Part shown: positions 30,848-33,156 of the stretch, piece by piece
Layout: every line of letters starts with the position of its first letter
Numbering within the stretch: the stretch's first letter is position 1
Origin: Aliishimia sp965369035
GTDB lineage: Bacteria; Pseudomonadota; Alphaproteobacteria; Rhodobacterales; Rhodobacteraceae
Direction: 5' to 3'
Length of the DNA stretch: 33,156 nt
Assembly (NCBI GenBank): GCA_965369035.1
Contig: CBDUPF010000004.1
Location: forward strand, 1 to 33,156
Made by a program: the position numbers and the translations under genes
Notes under the pieces: generated by a model
What the model was told of the DNA's origin: nothing
What the model saw: only the letters and a program-made list of their open reading frames with translations
Databases searched by the model: none

Positions 30848-31623
30848 TGCGCGGCCTCCGTCTCCGGTGTGCCGAGATAGGCAGCCTGCACATGGGGGTC
30901 GGCCTGCACCTCCGCCGGTGTGCCTTCGGCCAGCGCCTGACCGTTGGCCATGGCCAGCACACGGTCGGCCACGGCGGTGACCAGCGACATGTCGTGTTCC
31001 ACCATCAGGACCGTCAGCCCCATGTCGCGGCGCATGTCCTCGATCCAGAAGGCGACCTCCTGGCTTTCCTCCACCGACAACCCGGAGGCCGGCTCATCGA
31101 GCAGGATCATCTTCGGCCCCAGCGCCAGTGCGCGGCCGATCTCCACCACCTTGCGCACCCCGTAAGGCAGACCGGCGATCATCTTGTTGCGGTAGGCTTC
31201 GAGCTCGAGGAACTCGATCACCTCCTCAACCCGCCGGCGATGTTCGCGCTCCTCCCGCCGGACCTTGGGCAGGAACAGCATGTCCTGCACCCAGGTCGTC
31301 GCGCGGTGCGTGTGCCGTCCCATCAGCAGGTTCTGCAGCACGGTGGAATGGTCGAAAAGCTCGATGTTCTGGAACGTCCGCGCGAGACCCAGGGGGGCGA
31401 TCTGGTGCGCCTTGAAGTGCGTGACGTCCTGGCCCGCGAACTCGATCCGTCCCCGGGTCAGCGGGTAGAGGCGGCTGATCAGGTTGAAGATCGTGGACTT
31501 GCCGGCACCGTTCGGCCCGATGATGGCAAAGACCTCGCCCTCGTCGACGTGGAACGACACGCCGTCCACCGCCTTCACCCCGCCGAAGTGAATCGCGATA
31601 TCCTCGGCGGCGAGCAGGCTCAT
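30844..31623 (-). CDS. livG: Liv-type ABC transporter ATP-binding protein LivG
   Basis: This 259-aa ATPase carries Walker A GPNGAGKST (about residue 36-44), a Q-loop in LARTFQNIELF, signature region LPYGVRKVVEIGRALA and Walker B MILLDEPASGLS. The signature reads LPYGVRK instead of LSGGQ, a variant common in LivG. The start at 31623 (MSLLAAEDIAIHFGG) overlaps the livM stop by ATGA; the 25 in-frame residues upstream belong to the end of livM in another frame. It partners LivF in the importer. Confidence 0.94.
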   Translation of the reverse strand: MSLLAAEDIAIHFGGVKAVDGVSFHVDEGEVFAIIGPNGAGKSTIFNLISRLYPLTRGRIEFAGQDVTHFKAHQIAPLGLARTFQNIELFDHSTVLQNLLMGRHTHRATTWVQDMLFLPKVRREEREHRRRVEEVIEFLELEAYRNKMIAGLPYGVRKVVEIGRALALGPKMILLDEPASGLSVEESQEVAFWIEDMRRDMGLTVLMVEHDMSLVTAVADRVLAMANGQALAEGTPAEVQADPHVQAAYLGTPETEAAQ

Positions 31624-32717
31624 TTCATCCGCTCCGTCTTGAGGTAGGATTTCTGACGGCGGAACATGTCGCGGCGGGCGAGCGGGAAGATCTCCCACCA
31701 GGTGCGGATCTTGAGCCAGCGGCCATAGAGCCCCGTGGGCTCGTAGATGATGAAGCCGATCAGGATCAGCGAGAAGATGATCGTGTCGAGTCCGGGAATA
31801 CCGCCCATGTCCACGCCGAGCGTCGCGTTGGCCCAGTCGCGCAGGATCGCGATGACCTGCGGCATGGCGGTGATCAGGATCGCCCCCAGGAACGCGCCCT
31901 GGATGAACCCCAGCCCGCCGATGGTCACGACCAGCAGCAGGTTGATCGAGATGAAGATCGAAAAGAGCTCGTAGTTGAAGAAGCCGATGAAATGCCCCAT
32001 CAGCGCGCCCGCGAGCCCGGTGATGCCGCAGGACAGCCCGAAGGCCAGCGACCGGGTCCGGGTCACGTCGATGCCCAGCGCGCGGGCCGAGACCTCGCTG
32101 TCGCGCACCGCGAGGAACGACCGCCCGGTGGGCGAGCGCATCAGGTTGGCATAGCCCCAGGTGACCAGCGCCACCACGGCGAGCGCCAGCCAGTAGAAAT
32201 TGGCAAGCGCGCCATAGCGATCAAAGCTGATGCCGAGGATCTCGATCGACGGTGCCACGATGCCGCCCACCCCGCCGGTGATCGGCTCCATCAGGATCAC
32301 GATCTCCTCGACGATGACGAAGACGGCGAGCGTGGCGATGGCGAGGTAGATCCCCGACATCCGCACCGCCGGAATGGCGATGAGCGCGCCGAAGATCCCT
32401 GCCGCAAGCCCCGCCACCGGCAGGGACAACAGGAACGGCCAGCCGATGTTCATCAGGGCGACGTCGGTATAGGCCCCGATGGCCAGAAACGCGGCATGGC
32501 CCAGCGACACCTGGCCCGTGTGGCCCACCAGCAGCATCAGCCCCATGCCGGCCAGCGACCAGATCAGCGTGTTGGCGGCCTCCGCCAGGTAGTAGTCACC
32601 GACGAGGAACGGCAGCAGTACCATGACCACCAGCAGCACGAGGATGGCACCGCGCTTGCCCCAATGCTCGTGCAGGTCGATGTCCCGGTCATAGCTGGTC
32701 TTGAACACGATCCGCAT
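31620..32717 (-). CDS. livM: Liv-type ABC transporter permease LivM
   Basis: This 365-aa inner-membrane permease has eight to ten hydrophobic segments. The LivM hallmark MLLVGHTGQVSLGHAAFLAI lies near residues 61-80. The cytoplasmic loop RSPTGRSFLAVRDSEVSARALGIDV contacts the ATPase. An N-terminal cytoplasmic stretch (FKTSYDRDIDLHEHW) precedes the first span and a basic tail closes the protein (RRQKSYLKTERMK). It starts six bases after livH and overlaps livG by ATGA. Confidence 0.94.
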   Translation of the reverse strand: MRIVFKTSYDRDIDLHEHWGKRGAILVLLVVMVLLPFLVGDYYLAEAANTLIWSLAGMGLMLLVGHTGQVSLGHAAFLAIGAYTDVALMNIGWPFLLSLPVAGLAAGIFGALIAIPAVRMSGIYLAIATLAVFVIVEEIVILMEPITGGVGGIVAPSIEILGISFDRYGALANFYWLALAVVALVTWGYANLMRSPTGRSFLAVRDSEVSARALGIDVTRTRSLAFGLSCGITGLAGALMGHFIGFFNYELFSIFISINLLLVVTIGGLGFIQGAFLGAILITAMPQVIAILRDWANATLGVDMGGIPGLDTIIFSLILIGFIIYEPTGLYGRWLKIRTWWEIFPLARRDMFRRQKSYLKTERMK

Positions 32718-32723
32718 GGGCCA

Positions 32724-33156
32724 CTACACCTTCTTGGCCTGGATCTGGCTGAAGAGCCCGCCGGGCCGGGTCACCAGCACGACGAGCATGATGATATAGG
32801 GCGACATCTGCGCGTATTCGCCGGGGCCGTAGCGCCCCGCGATGGGCTCCACGATCCCGATCAGCAGACCGCCCAGCAGCGCGCCGGGAAGCGAGCCCAT
32901 CCCGCCGATCACCGCCGCGGCAAAGGCCTTGATCCCCAGAAGTCCGATATTCGGGTCGATGGCGCCCTTGGCGGCATACATGACCCCCGCGACCGTCGCG
33001 ACGACACCGGACAGGCCCCAGATCAGCCCGTTGATGCGCATCACCGGCACTCCGACGATATAGGCCGCCATCTGGTTCTGCGATGCGGCCTGCGCGGCGA
33101 GGCCCACGCGGGTGAAGGCGAAAAAGGCCCAGAGCAGCAGCGTCAGCACCGCCGTC
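32724..33156 (-). CDS. livH: Liv-type ABC transporter permease LivH (C-terminal part, runs off the right edge)
   Basis: About 144 C-terminal codons are in the window; a full LivH has around 290. The frame is open to the edge, so the true start lies outside. Visible family features are RVGLAAQAASQNQMAAYIVGV (ATPase-contact loop) and KAFAAAVIGGMGSLPGALLGG, then GLLIGIVEP. The end, LVTRPGGLFSQIQAKKV, is typical. It appears upstream of livM in the same transcript, with a six-base gap. It is the first visible gene of the operon; the promoter is beyond the window. Confidence 0.93.
   Translation of the reverse strand, partial: TAVLTLLLWAFFAFTRVGLAAQAASQNQMAAYIVGVPVMRINGLIWGLSGVVATVAGVMYAAKGAIDPNIGLLGIKAFAAAVIGGMGSLPGALLGGLLIGIVEPIAGRYGPGEYAQMSPYIIMLVVLVTRPGGLFSQIQAKKV

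Noticed and set aside
1..33156. Search for mobile elements, CRISPR arrays, tRNA/rRNA genes and defence systems
   Set aside because: No transposase, integrase, spaced direct repeats, RNA gene or nuclease/defence gene was found by reading both strands. The region looks like a stable metabolic chromosome segment.

Overview
The window looks like a piece of a Rhodobacterales (Roseobacter-type, marine alphaproteobacterial) chromosome. It is GC-rich and densely packed. Genes are often coupled by 4-base ATGA overlaps. The content is typical of marine heterotrophs: choline-sulfate use, ectoine breakdown, several high-affinity ABC importers and acyl-CoA metabolism. The taxonomic call rests on gene content and protein style only; no rRNA or tRNA gene is present. 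I found no insertion sequence, phage gene, CRISPR array or origin.

Layout from left to right. (1) 1-2175, minus strand: betI-betC plus the first codons of a gene that starts with a glutathione S-transferase-like N-terminus. A BetI-type palindrome lies upstream of betI. (2) 2176-4732: a DMT-family permease, then the divergent pair argO (minus) and argP (plus) sharing a short control region with two inverted repeats. (3) 4733-8568: a 79-aa unknown protein with its own terminator, a serine-type dienelactone-hydrolase-like protein, and an SLC13-type permease with two RCK_C domains. (4) 8569-11069, minus strand: kbl, an 87-aa winged-helix-like unknown, and tdh, which together form the threonine-to-glycine pathway. 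(5) 11654-17109, plus strand: a peptide-type (family 5) ABC importer with a Tat-exported binding protein, two permeases and a fused double ATPase. (6) 17173-17298: an overlooked 41-aa single-span membrane protein. (7) 17696-25780: the ectoine/5-hydroxyectoine degradation cluster. On the minus strand it reads eutB-eutC-doeX-doeC-doeD; divergently on the plus strand are doeA and an ArgE-like M20 deacetylase. (8) 25783-33156, minus strand: livH-livM-livG-livF, a long-chain-type acyl-CoA ligase, a Liv-type binding protein and an LCAD-like acyl-CoA dehydrogenase. This reads as one import-activate-oxidise operon for an unknown carboxylate.

How the parts fit. In the ectoine cluster, EutB/EutC are linked to handling of 5-hydroxyectoine, DoeA opens ectoine to N-acetyl-diaminobutyrate, a deacetylase gives diaminobutyrate, DoeD transaminates it to aspartate semialdehyde and DoeC oxidises that to aspartate. 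DoeX is the Lrp-type regulator. EutA, the regulator EnuR and the usual Ueh/Ehu ectoine transporters are not in the window, and the deacetylase comes from a different family than the classical EutE/DoeB. Choline-sulfate and ectoine catabolism within 25 kb suggest a region devoted to using compatible solutes as nutrients.

The most interesting leads are: the M20 replacement in the ectoine pathway, the winged-helix-like gene inside the kbl-tdh operon, the unlisted 41-aa membrane protein, the His-for-Lys change in DoeC, the triplicated 15-bp repeat over the doeC stop codon, and the liv-ligase-dehydrogenase operon.
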